Assembly (NCBI GenBank): GCA_900552425.1
Contig: URZR01000031.1
Coordinates: 1 to 14,107, forward strand
Length of the DNA stretch: 14,107 nucleotides
Direction: 5' to 3'
Source: an uncultured Collinsella sp.
GTDB lineage: Bacteria; Actinomycetota; Coriobacteriia; Coriobacteriales; Coriobacteriaceae
Below are positions 1 to 6,630 of this stretch, piece after piece (within the stretch, counting starts at the first letter, position 1; every line of letters begins with the position of its first letter). Both the position numbers and the translations under genes were made by a program. The notes below the pieces were generated by a model that made no database searches, was not told the DNA's origin, and saw only the letters and a program-made list of their open reading frames with translations.

Positions 1-931
1 CATCGTCGAGCGCGGCGCGCTTGAGGTCGGCAATCTTGTCGGCCGTGCCCGGCGCATCGCACTTGTTGGCGACAACGATCTGCGGGCGCTCCGAGAGCTC
101 TGCGCCATACTGCTCGAGCTCACGGTTGATGATACGGTAATCCTCGACCGGATCGCGATCCTCAAACCCGCCCGTCATGTCAACGACATGCATGATGAGC
201 GCCGTGCGCTCAATGTGGCGCAGGAACTGGTGACCCAGACCCTTGCCCTCACTCGCGCCCTCGATAAGACCCGGAACATCGGCGACAACATAAGAGTACT
301 CGCCGGCGCGCACCATGCCCAAGTTGGGCACAAGCGTGGTAAACGGATAGTCGGCAATCTTGGGACGGGCGGCACTCATACGCGCGATGAGAGAGGACTT
401 GCCAACCGAGGGAAAGCCCACGAGCGCGGCATCGGCCATAAGCTTCATCTCGAGCTCAATCCAGTGCTCCTCGGCCGGTTCGCCCAGCTGAGCAAACGCG
501 GGCGCGCGGCGCACCGACGTCACAAAGTGCGTGTTGCCCAGGCCACCGGCACCGCCGGGCGCCACGACAACGCGCTCGCCATCGTGCACCAAGTCGGCAA
601 TCTCGAACATCGGGGTCTGCGTCTCGGGGTCGAGCTCGCGCACCACGGTGCCCATGGGAACCTTCAGGATCAGGTCCTCGCCGCTCTTACCGTTACGACG
701 GGCACCCTGCCCATGCGTGCCGCGCTCGGCGCGGAAGTGATGCTTGAAGCGGTAATCGATCAGCGAAGACAGCTGAGCATCGGCCTGGATGACGACATTG
801 CCGCCACGACCGCCGTCGCCGCCATCGGGGCCGCCCTTGGGGACAAATGCCTCGCGCCTAAACGACATGCATCCGGCTCCGCCGTCGCCGCCGCACACGT
901 TAATGCGGCTGATATCGGTGAACTGTGACAA
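1..931 (-). CDS. obg: GTPase Obg/CgtA, 3' end beyond the window
   Basis: Obg is a conserved GTPase that binds the 50S subunit late in ribosome assembly and links it to growth and stress state. About 310 residues are visible, beginning SQFTDISRINVCGGDGGAG. This is the glycine-rich Obg fold, including GGPDGGDGGRGG. The G domain follows: G1 GFPSVGKSS at about 172-180, switch DYPFTTL at 194-200, G3 DVPGLIEGA from 218, and G4 NKCD at 289-292. The remaining C-terminal domain lies off the left edge. I start it at TTG (931) because AGGAGG at 945-940 is 8 bases upstream. The first in-frame ATG lies past the GGDGGAG motif and would truncate the Obg fold. It follows rpmA, as in many bacteria, but a terminator-like hairpin separates the two genes. 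The family call is secure. The TTG start is very likely. Confidence 0.97.
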   Translation of the reverse strand, partial: MSQFTDISRINVCGGDGGAGCMSFRREAFVPKGGPDGGDGGRGGNVVIQADAQLSSLIDYRFKHHFRAERGTHGQGARRNGKSGEDLILKVPMGTVVRELDPETQTPMFEIADLVHDGERVVVAPGGAGGLGNTHFVTSVRRAPAFAQLGEPAEEHWIELEMKLMADAALVGFPSVGKSSLIARMSAARPKIADYPFTTLVPNLGMVRAGEYSYVVADVPGLIEGASEGKGLGHQFLRHIERTALIMHVVDMTGGFEDRDPVEDYRIINRELEQYGAELSERPQIVVANKCDAPGTADKIADLKRAALDD

Positions 932-939
932 CAGAATCG

Positions 940-945
940 CCTCCT
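940..945 (-). promoter_or_regulatory. Shine-Dalgarno of obg (AGGAGG)
   Basis: A perfect AGGAGG lies 8 bases before the TTG at 931 and fixes the obg start. It begins only two bases after the T-tract of the upstream terminator hairpin, so no promoter can fit between the two. Every obg message must pass through the terminator sequence. Confidence 0.85.
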
Positions 946-947
946 AC

Positions 948-991
948 AAAAAAGAGGGAGACCCTTGAATCCTAAAACTCAAGTGCCTCCC
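948..991 (-). terminator. Rho-independent terminator or attenuator between rpmA and obg
   Basis: On the minus strand GGGAGGCACTTGA (991-979) pairs with TCAAGGGTCTCCC (968-956). This gives 12 pairs, including one G-U, with one A-G mismatch, around a 10-base loop. The stem is followed by TC and six consecutive T (953-948). This is a textbook intrinsic terminator for the rplU-rpmA transcript. Because the obg ribosome-binding site starts immediately after it, the element probably works as a partial terminator or attenuator that lowers obg output relative to the two ribosomal proteins. The fold was paired by eye; no energy was calculated. Confidence 0.8.
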
Positions 992-1016
992 ACATATGTG
1001 CTCTATGAAGGGTGAA

Positions 1017-1274
1017 TTACGCGTTCGCGAGCGGGCGTACGCTGACCCTGTGCTTGATACCCTTGTGGAACTCAACGGTACCGTCGACCAGCGCGAACAG
1101 CGTGTCGTCCTTACCACGGCCAACGTTCTCACCCGGGTGGATGTGCGTGCCGTGCTGACGGACGAGAATCGTGCCCGTGGTTACCGTCTGGCCGGCATAG
1201 CGCTTCGTGCCAAGGCGCTGACCGCGGGAGTCACGGCCATTACGGGAGGAACCGAGTCCTTTTTTGTGTGCCAT
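1017..1274 (-). CDS. rpmA: 50S ribosomal protein L27
   Basis: L27 is a small basic protein near the peptidyl-transferase centre of the 50S subunit, where its N-terminal tail approaches the tRNA CCA ends. The 85-residue product starts MAHKKGLGSSRNGRDS and carries LGTKRYAGQTV and the GTILVRQHGTHIHPGENVG signature at about 35-53. This matches the family over its usual length. The ATG at 1274 is preceded by GAGTAGG with about 8 bases of spacing. There is no N-terminal pre-sequence of the kind that the Prp protease removes in Firmicutes, and no prp gene lies between rplU and rpmA. The gene starts 33 bases after rplU and is probably co-transcribed with it. A terminator hairpin lies just downstream. 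Confidence 0.98.
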   Translation of the reverse strand: MAHKKGLGSSRNGRDSRGQRLGTKRYAGQTVTTGTILVRQHGTHIHPGENVGRGKDDTLFALVDGTVEFHKGIKHRVSVRPLANA

Positions 1275-1307
1275 TGTGTATACCTACTCTTTCGTTACGA
1301 GTGTAAT

Positions 1308-1682
1308 CTACTCGGCGACGGGAGCCTCGGCAACAGCCTCGGCCTCTGCCTTGACAGCCTTCTTGGCGCGGGACGTAGCCTGGACCTTCACGATCTTCAG
1401 CTTGGTGAGCTGCTGACGGTGACCCTTCAGACGACGATAGCGCTTGCGCTTGTGGAACTTGAAGACCAGCTGCTTCTCGCCCTTGAACTGCTCAACGATC
1501 TGAGCGGTAACCTTGGCCTTGGCCAGCTTGTCGGGATCGGTGACGATCTTCTTACCATCGTTGAGGAAGATAACCGGCAGGGTGACCTTGTCGCCCTCAT
1601 TGCCCTCGATCTTCTCGACGGTGATGACATCGTCGGTGGCGACCTTGTACTGCTTGCCGCCCGTGTTAACGATTGCGTACAT
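1308..1682 (-). CDS. rplU: 50S ribosomal protein L21
   Basis: L21 is an early-binding 50S protein that contacts 23S rRNA. The product starts MYAIVNTGGKQYKV and contains the family features GDKVTLPVIFLNDG, FKFHKRKRYRRLKGHRQQ (a basic rRNA-binding loop) and LTKLKIVKV. I chose the ATG at 1682. GAAGGG (1697-1692) lies 9 bases upstream, and the typical L21 N-terminus begins here. An in-frame ATG at 1703 would add MHEGQVN and bury that ribosome-binding site. The chosen protein is 124 residues, longer than the usual 100-105. The excess is a C-terminal tail of about 20 residues rich in Ala, Glu and Lys (after TSRAKKAVKAEAEA). It is first in the rplU-rpmA-obg unit and has its own likely promoter. Confidence 0.97.
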   Translation of the reverse strand: MYAIVNTGGKQYKVATDDVITVEKIEGNEGDKVTLPVIFLNDGKKIVTDPDKLAKAKVTAQIVEQFKGEKQLVFKFHKRKRYRRLKGHRQQLTKLKIVKVQATSRAKKAVKAEAEAVAEAPVAE

Positions 1683-1724
1683 GTTTACTTGCCCTTCATG
1701 CATCAGTTAGTGCAACAGCCGAAT

Positions 1725-1753
1725 ATAGTAGCAGGCGAAAATACCCCCGTCAA
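1725..1753 (-). promoter_or_regulatory. Likely promoter of rplU-rpmA
   Basis: On the minus strand a TTGACG hexamer (1753-1748) is separated by 17 bases from TACTAT (1730-1725), close to the sigma-70-type consensus TTGACA and TATAAT. Transcription would start near 1718, giving a leader of about 36 bases before the rplU ATG. The -35 element contains the TGA stop codon of the upstream DUF2344 gene. The 67-base gap here, compared with gaps of about 20 bases or less, or an overlap, in the operon upstream, also fits a new transcription unit. Confidence 0.65.
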
Positions 1754-2562
1754 CGAGTATGTGGAGCAAATCCACAAGTTCGCACAGGTATGGGGCTGAC
1801 GAGTCGGCCCTCGTCGTCCTCGCATGCTTGATTCTGACGCTCGACATCGTAGGAGCAGATGGTCACGAGGTCTTGCATACCGGTGGAAACAATAGGTGCA
1901 TCCACGCCCGGGGTCAAGCCCTGCAACAAAACATCAGCAGCGGAAAGCAAAATTTCCGGACGCATGGAGCCCTCGTTGTCGGCATGGGTGTCGAGCATGA
2001 GCACCAGATGGTCCGGACGCTCCCCCGCCGTGATCTCATAGCCCACCAGTGTGTGGTCAAGGTCTAAGCGCTTGCTCTTTTTGCCGCGCGCGTAGTCGAT
2101 GCCGTGGCCCGCGCGCAGCGTGTCGATCGCACGACGCACCTCGTCGGCGCTTACGGGCGCCTCGGGATCCAAGTGCAGGTCGATGCGATACGACAGGCGC
2201 GTGAGCTGCGCCGTCAACGCCGGCGTGCGCACGTCGATGTACGCCGCCTCGATGGGCGCCAGATCGGCCGGAGAGGCCGCAGCCAGGCGCCCAAACGCCT
2301 CGTCGAGCGCCACGAACTCGGTCATAAACAGGTCATACCACTCGCAGGTCGACGACGTACCCACCGGTAGCGCCGAAGAGAAGCCCACGCGCATGTGCGG
2401 AGAGAAGCCCTGCGTGACGGCATAGGGAAGTCCCGCACGGCGCACGATGCGCTCAATGGTATGGATTACTTCGAGATGGCCCAGGTACTTAAGGCGATCG
2501 CGCTTGCCATAGCGAACACGAAGTCTAAAGAGCGTGGGGTTGTCGGTCAGGCGCTCACTCAT
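1750..2562 (-). CDS. DUF2344 radical SAM-linked protein (TIGR03936-like)
   Basis: This 270-residue protein belongs to a family of unknown biochemical role whose members are encoded next to, or fused with, a B12-binding-type radical SAM protein. The family signature is clear in the first 80 residues: LRVRYGKRDRLKYLGHLEV, then QGFSPHMRVGFSSALPVGT (51-69), then CEWYDL. The C-terminal half is less conserved and ends with three scattered cysteines (TICSYD, QACEDD, RTCGF). The ATG overlaps the upstream radical SAM stop by four bases (ATGA), indicating translational coupling and a shared function. Its stop codon lies inside the -35 element of the rplU promoter. Linkage to ribosomal protein genes suggests an RNA or ribosome-related job, but that is only inference. 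Confidence 0.88.
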   Translation of the reverse strand: MSERLTDNPTLFRLRVRYGKRDRLKYLGHLEVIHTIERIVRRAGLPYAVTQGFSPHMRVGFSSALPVGTSSTCEWYDLFMTEFVALDEAFGRLAAASPADLAPIEAAYIDVRTPALTAQLTRLSYRIDLHLDPEAPVSADEVRRAIDTLRAGHGIDYARGKKSKRLDLDHTLVGYEITAGERPDHLVLMLDTHADNEGSMRPEILLSAADVLLQGLTPGVDAPIVSTGMQDLVTICSYDVERQNQACEDDEGRLVSPIPVRTCGFAPHTR

Positions 2563-4436
2563 GCGCGATCACCCATCAATACATTCTTGGCGTGGAGCGT
2601 GGGGCAGATTCCGCAGCCGGTGCACGACGTGCGAGTGCAGTCGGGAGTCGTGACACCCTCGAGCGAGCGACGGTACTCGCGCTCGAGGAAGCCGCGCGTG
2701 CAGCCGGGGCTCACATGCTCCCACGGCAGACGCCAGTCCAACTCGTAGGGCAGGTGCACAAGCTCATTGAGGTCGATGCCGTTTTTGGCAGCAGCCTCCT
2801 TCCAGTTATCGAGCGAGAAATGCTCTACCCAGGCGTCAAAGCGAGACCCCGAGCGCCAAGCATCGATGATGACGGGCGTCATGTCACGACCGGCGCGGGA
2901 GAGCGCGGCCTCGATGAGCGAGGTCTCGGCATCGTGGTAATGCACGCGGACGGCACGGTTGCGAACGCTCGTGATGAGCAGCTTCTGGCGACGCTTGACG
3001 TCGTCGTAGTCGAGCTGCGGGCACCACTGGAACGGCGTGGCAGCCTTGGGAATAAAGACCGAAACCGAGATCGACACCGAGATCGAGCCGCGACGAGCCT
3101 TGGGCACCACGGAACGACCGAGCTCCAGCACGTGATCGGCCAGATTGGCGATGGCCACGATGTCCTCGTCGCGCTCGCCGGGAAGGCCCATCATAAAGTA
3201 GAGCTTCATGCGGTTCCAGCCGGCCTCGAAGGCCGCCTTGGCCGCACGGTCCAGGTCCTCCTCGGTCACGTTCTTGTTAATGATGTCGCGCATGCGCTGG
3301 CTGCCGGCCTCGGGCGCGAACGTCAGGCCGCCCTTCTTTTCGCCGGCGACCGACTCGGCCATATCCACGCCAAACGAATCCAGGCGCTGCGACGGAATAG
3401 ACACGCGAATACCCGTATCCTCCAGGCGACGGTTGAGCCTGCCGAGCACGTCACGAATGCAGGAGTGGTCGGTCGTGGAGAGCGAGGTCAGCGACACCTC
3501 GTCATAGCCGGTCTTTTCCAGACCCTGAATCACCGACGAGACGATCTGGTCGGCCGAGCGCTCGCGCACCGGGCGATACGTCATGCCGGCCTGGCAAAAA
3601 CGACAGCCGCGGGCGCAGCCGCGCAGAATCTCGATAGACAGGCGATCGTGAACCAGCTGCGCATAGGGCACGCACGACTGCGACAGCGGATTCGTGGCGC
3701 CGAAATCCTCGACGACGCGCTTGTAGACCACGGCCGGAGCATCCTTGCCCTCGCGCGGCACGGTGTAGCCATGCGGCGAGCAGGGCTCGTCGTGACGAAT
3801 CTCATAGAGCGACGGCACGTAGTTGCCGGCAATGGATGCAAGCTGCTCAACAATCTGCGCGCGCGGGACTCCTTCGTCGCGCAGGCGCCGATGCAGCTGG
3901 CAGGTCTCGAGCAGCGATTCCTCGCCCTCGCCGATGAGGATGGCATCGAAGAAGGCCGCGTACGGCTCGGGGTTGTACACCGAGGGGCCGCCGGCGATGA
4001 TGATGGGGTCGTCTTCACCTCGGTCGGCCGCTAACAGCGGAATGCCAGCGAGATCGAGTGCCTCGAGGAAGTTCGTCACCGCCATCTCGTGCGGCACATG
4101 CAGGCCGACGATATCAAACGAAGCAACGGGGGCAGCACCTTCGAGCGACAGCAGCGGAATGCCCGCCTCGCGCATGGCGTCACCCATATCGGGCCACGGC
4201 ACATAGCCACGCTCGCAGGAGATGCCCTCGGCCTGGTTAAGGATGTTGTAGAGGATGGCGATGCCCTGGTTGGGCAGACCAACCTCGTACACATCCGGGT
4301 AGATCAGGCAGCAACGGTAGTCGGCATCGGCCTTTGAAAGCGTGCCCCACTCGTGATCGATATAGCGACTCGGCTTCTCGACCTTGGCGAGCAGTGGCTC
4401 AATTAAATGAAAACAGTCTTGATACGGAACGCGCAA
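2559..4436 (-). CDS. B12-binding-type radical SAM protein (TIGR03960-like)
   Basis: A 625-residue radical SAM enzyme of uncharacterised substrate. The N-terminal 200 residues resemble a cobalamin-binding or Rossmann region (VYEVGLPNQGIAILYNILN, IIIAGGPSVYNPEPYA, LIGEGEESLLE at 167-177). The radical SAM core starts with the 4Fe-4S motif CARGCRFC (Cys274, Cys278, Cys281), followed by LTSLSTTDHS, FAPEAGSQRMRDIINKNVTEED and LYFMMGLPGE. The C-terminus ends with a second cysteine group, Cys600, 605, 608 and 611 (CTRTSCTGCGIC), able in principle to hold another Fe-S cluster. The start is TTG (4436) with AGGGG at 4448-4444, 7 bases upstream. It lies 10 bases after the DUF697 gene and overlaps DUF2344 by four bases. 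Methyl transfer, methylthiolation or another radical reaction are all possible; the sequence alone does not decide. Confidence 0.9.
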   Translation of the reverse strand: MRVPYQDCFHLIEPLLAKVEKPSRYIDHEWGTLSKADADYRCCLIYPDVYEVGLPNQGIAILYNILNQAEGISCERGYVPWPDMGDAMREAGIPLLSLEGAAPVASFDIVGLHVPHEMAVTNFLEALDLAGIPLLAADRGEDDPIIIAGGPSVYNPEPYAAFFDAILIGEGEESLLETCQLHRRLRDEGVPRAQIVEQLASIAGNYVPSLYEIRHDEPCSPHGYTVPREGKDAPAVVYKRVVEDFGATNPLSQSCVPYAQLVHDRLSIEILRGCARGCRFCQAGMTYRPVRERSADQIVSSVIQGLEKTGYDEVSLTSLSTTDHSCIRDVLGRLNRRLEDTGIRVSIPSQRLDSFGVDMAESVAGEKKGGLTFAPEAGSQRMRDIINKNVTEEDLDRAAKAAFEAGWNRMKLYFMMGLPGERDEDIVAIANLADHVLELGRSVVPKARRGSISVSISVSVFIPKAATPFQWCPQLDYDDVKRRQKLLITSVRNRAVRVHYHDAETSLIEAALSRAGRDMTPVIIDAWRSGSRFDAWVEHFSLDNWKEAAAKNGIDLNELVHLPYELDWRLPWEHVSPGCTRGFLEREYRRSLEGVTTPDCTRTSCTGCGICPTLHAKNVLMGDRA

Positions 4437-4446
4437 CGGAAAACCC

Positions 4447-5376
4447 CTAAGCAGCGAGATCGGATGCGTCTTGGTAGGACGCCATAGGACGGGTAGCGCC
4501 CGCGACCGTGGTCACCAGATCGCGAACGCGGGAGAACGTGGCAGTGACCACCTCGTTGGCACGGCTGTAGTCGACATCGCGCTCGTAGAGCGAAACGAGC
4601 GCACGGCCCATGCCATAGGTGCCCGCGGCAGCAGTGAGCGCCTTGACGGCAAACCCAATATGCGGCGTCTGCTTGACGAGCGCACGGGTGACCGCGCGGA
4701 TCACAAGACCGCCGGCAAGCACGCCCGCGACCTCGTAGCCGCGCTCAGGCTTAATGCCGCGTCCAAAGACGGCAGCGAGCTCAAAGAGCATGCCCACCTG
4801 AGCCAGCGCCATAACGGGATAATCGGCGCCCGGCAAAAACACCAGCGCACCGGTCGCCATATTGGTGAGCGCGCACGAGGTAATGATACGATTGGCCGCC
4901 GCGATGCGCATGAAGGCAAAGTTCGCCGCAAAAGCCGTTTCCTTTTCGGTGCGATCGAGAATCCAGCGGGCAAGCGTCTCGAGCAGAAACGTCTTATCGG
5001 TTGCCGCCACCACGCCGAGCATGGGCGTGGACTCCTCGATAAACGGCACCTCCACAGCAGACTCGGCAAGCACGCACACGGGCGCGCCGGCGATCACGAG
5101 CTCCTGCACGGCACTCTCCAAGCGGTCGGAACCGCACGAGAGCACCAGTACCACATCGGTATCGGTCTTTGGAGCAATTCGCTCCTCCCCCAGACGCTCG
5201 ACGCGCACAATGCCCGAGGTCGTCTGCGGCACAAAGGCGTCACGCACCGTCTCGGCCAGAAAGCGCGAGGCGGACGAATCCAGATAGACCGAGACGCGCA
5301 CCGGCGTATCGGAATCCTTCTTAACGGACGCGCCCATCTTAAAAGCGCGGGTCAGCTTATCTACCGGAATTTTCAT
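4447..5376 (-). CDS. DUF697-domain protein with degenerate GTPase-like N-terminus
   Basis: This 309-residue protein is not a known elongasome component. Residues about 150-266 match the DUF697 pattern: a hydrophobic helical stretch ANRIITSCALTNMATGA, then LPGADYPVMALAQVGMLFEL, then an AVFGRGI..GYEVAGVLAGG segment and GTYGMGRALVSLYER. DUF697 domains often follow GTPase domains. Residues 25-140 could be the remains of one: VRVSVYLDSS at the P-loop position lacks GKS/T, DVVLVLS resembles the strand after switch II, APVCVLAES sits where NKxD is expected, and GVVAATDKTFLLETLARWI resembles the G5 region. If so, it does not bind nucleotide in the usual way. It may be membrane-associated. The ATG at 5376 has GGAGGGG 6 bases upstream. 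It starts 18 bases after rodA, in the same operon. The DUF697 call is moderate and the pseudo-GTPase idea is inference. Confidence 0.65.
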   Translation of the reverse strand: MKIPVDKLTRAFKMGASVKKDSDTPVRVSVYLDSSASRFLAETVRDAFVPQTTSGIVRVERLGEERIAPKTDTDVVLVLSCGSDRLESAVQELVIAGAPVCVLAESAVEVPFIEESTPMLGVVAATDKTFLLETLARWILDRTEKETAFAANFAFMRIAAANRIITSCALTNMATGALVFLPGADYPVMALAQVGMLFELAAVFGRGIKPERGYEVAGVLAGGLVIRAVTRALVKQTPHIGFAVKALTAAAGTYGMGRALVSLYERDVDYSRANEVVTATFSRVRDLVTTVAGATRPMASYQDASDLAA

Positions 5377-5394
5377 AGCAAACCCCTCCAGCGG

Positions 5395-6621
5395 TTACGC
5401 GGCGCCCGAACGATGCCGCCATATGGATTGTACGATACCCACCGTCAGCAGCTGAATCATCATCGAAGACGAACCGAAGCTAATAAACGGTAGCGGAATA
5501 CCGGTAATCGGCATCATGCCGATGCACATGCCGATGTTTTCGAAGGTCTGAAACGCCCACATGCCAACGATGCCCACACACGATAGGCGCAAGAACAGCG
5601 ACTCGCACTTAAAGGCGACGCGAATCGTCGAAAAGATCAGCAGCACGTAGAGGCACAGGAGCAAAAAGGAACCGCAAAAGCCAAAGGTCTCGGACAGGAA
5701 GGCGAAGACGAAGTCGGTGTGAAACTCAGGTAGGAAGCCGCCGGCCGACTGCGTCGCATGCCCCAGGCCCTTACCAAAGAAACCGCCCGAGCCAACGGCG
5801 ATAAGCGACTGCTGCAGGTTGTAGGCATCGTCCGAATCGGCATTATCGGGATCGATAAAGACCGTCAGGCGGTTCATCTGATACTGCTTGATGAGCACAT
5901 CGTGGCCGAGCAACGAATCAAAAACCGAATCGAGCGCCAGGACGAGGGCCACCAGGCCCACGAGCAGGGCCAGGGTCGACAGCACCCATTCGCGGCGTGC
6001 ACCGCTCATACAAATGACGATGGCGCCCGAAACCAGCACGACCAGGCCCGAGCCCAGGTCGCCCATGGCGACAACGGCCAAAAACGGAATGGACAGCATG
6101 CCGCAGAGCTTGACGTAGTCGCGAACGGTATCGATGCGACCGTTATACTGCGAGCCAAGCGTGGCAATAAAGAAGATGGTGATGAGCTTGGCAAGCTCAA
6201 CCGGCTGGAATGTCAAACCGATACCGGGAATCTTGATCCAGCCCGTCATGCCCAGACCGCCCGTATAGGACAGACCCGGAATCTTGGGCGAGAAGATAGC
6301 GATCAGGTCGATGACGAGCAACGCCGTCGAGAAATTGGAAATACCGCGCAGGTCGGTACGCCAGACCAGCACCGCCAGCACCGCCCCGATGCCAATTCCC
6401 AGCAGATGACGTGAGAACGAGGCATCGGCCTTAAACTGCGAAGCCGACCAGATGATGATGGCGCCGTAGGCAATAAGTGCCACGGTGGCAAGCAGAACTC
6501 CGATATGCACCTTTTGGCGAAACGTGCCGCGCGAGGCCGAAAGTTGCTTGTTGACGCGGTCCAGGCTGCTGCGAGAGCCGGTCTTGGTTGAACGGAACAG
6601 ATCCGCCGGAGAAAAATCCAT
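5395..6621 (-). CDS. rodA: Peptidoglycan glycosyltransferase RodA (SEDS family)
   Basis: RodA polymerises lipid II into glycan strands during side-wall growth, in complex with PBP2. The 408-residue polytopic protein has a cytoplasmic N-terminal region of about 35 residues, then about ten hydrophobic segments. SEDS signatures are present: WSAS near 58, FQPVELAK (138-145), GDLGSGLV (187-194), GSGGFFGKGLG (277-287), FLPEFHTDFVFAFLSE (296-311) and the terminal TGIPLPFISFGSSSM (373-387). The Asp of HTDF (about 303) matches the essential Asp of RodA. It is called RodA rather than FtsW because it directly follows mreBCD and the PBP2 gene. The ATG at 6621 has AGGAGG (6632-6627) 5 bases upstream; that site overlaps the TAG stop of the PBP2 gene, indicating coupled synthesis of the enzyme pair. 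Confidence 0.96.
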   Translation of the reverse strand: MDFSPADLFRSTKTGSRSSLDRVNKQLSASRGTFRQKVHIGVLLATVALIAYGAIIIWSASQFKADASFSRHLLGIGIGAVLAVLVWRTDLRGISNFSTALLVIDLIAIFSPKIPGLSYTGGLGMTGWIKIPGIGLTFQPVELAKLITIFFIATLGSQYNGRIDTVRDYVKLCGMLSIPFLAVVAMGDLGSGLVVLVSGAIVICMSGARREWVLSTLALLVGLVALVLALDSVFDSLLGHDVLIKQYQMNRLTVFIDPDNADSDDAYNLQQSLIAVGSGGFFGKGLGHATQSAGGFLPEFHTDFVFAFLSETFGFCGSFLLLCLYVLLIFSTIRVAFKCESLFLRLSCVGIVGMWAFQTFENIGMCIGMMPITGIPLPFISFGSSSMMIQLLTVGIVQSIWRHRSGAA

Positions 6622-6630
6622 CGCAACCTC

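Noticed and set aside
188..928. Plus-strand open frame (246 codons) opposite obg
   Set aside because: It mirrors Obg, whose G1, G3 and G4 motifs are intact on the minus strand.
1683..1703. Upstream ATG giving L21 seven extra residues
   Set aside because: It would place the GAAGGG ribosome-binding site inside the gene and gives a non-family N-terminus; MYAIVNTGGKQ is the usual start.
1683..1749. L21 leader RNA in the rplU upstream gap
   Set aside because: The likely transcript leader is only about 36 bases, and I see no extended pairing; the TGCA...TGCA pairing is too short to count.
2592..4034. Long plus-strand open frame (480 codons) opposite the radical SAM gene
   Set aside because: It lies wholly antisense to a clearly conserved enzyme, its product is rich in Arg, His, Ala and Gly with no recognisable motif, and high-GC coding strands commonly give open antisense frames.
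4471..5493. Plus-strand open frame (340 codons) opposite the DUF697 gene
   Set aside because: No motif, very high Arg/His/Gly content, and it extends into rodA; the minus-strand gene has good spacing, a ribosome-binding site and family similarity.
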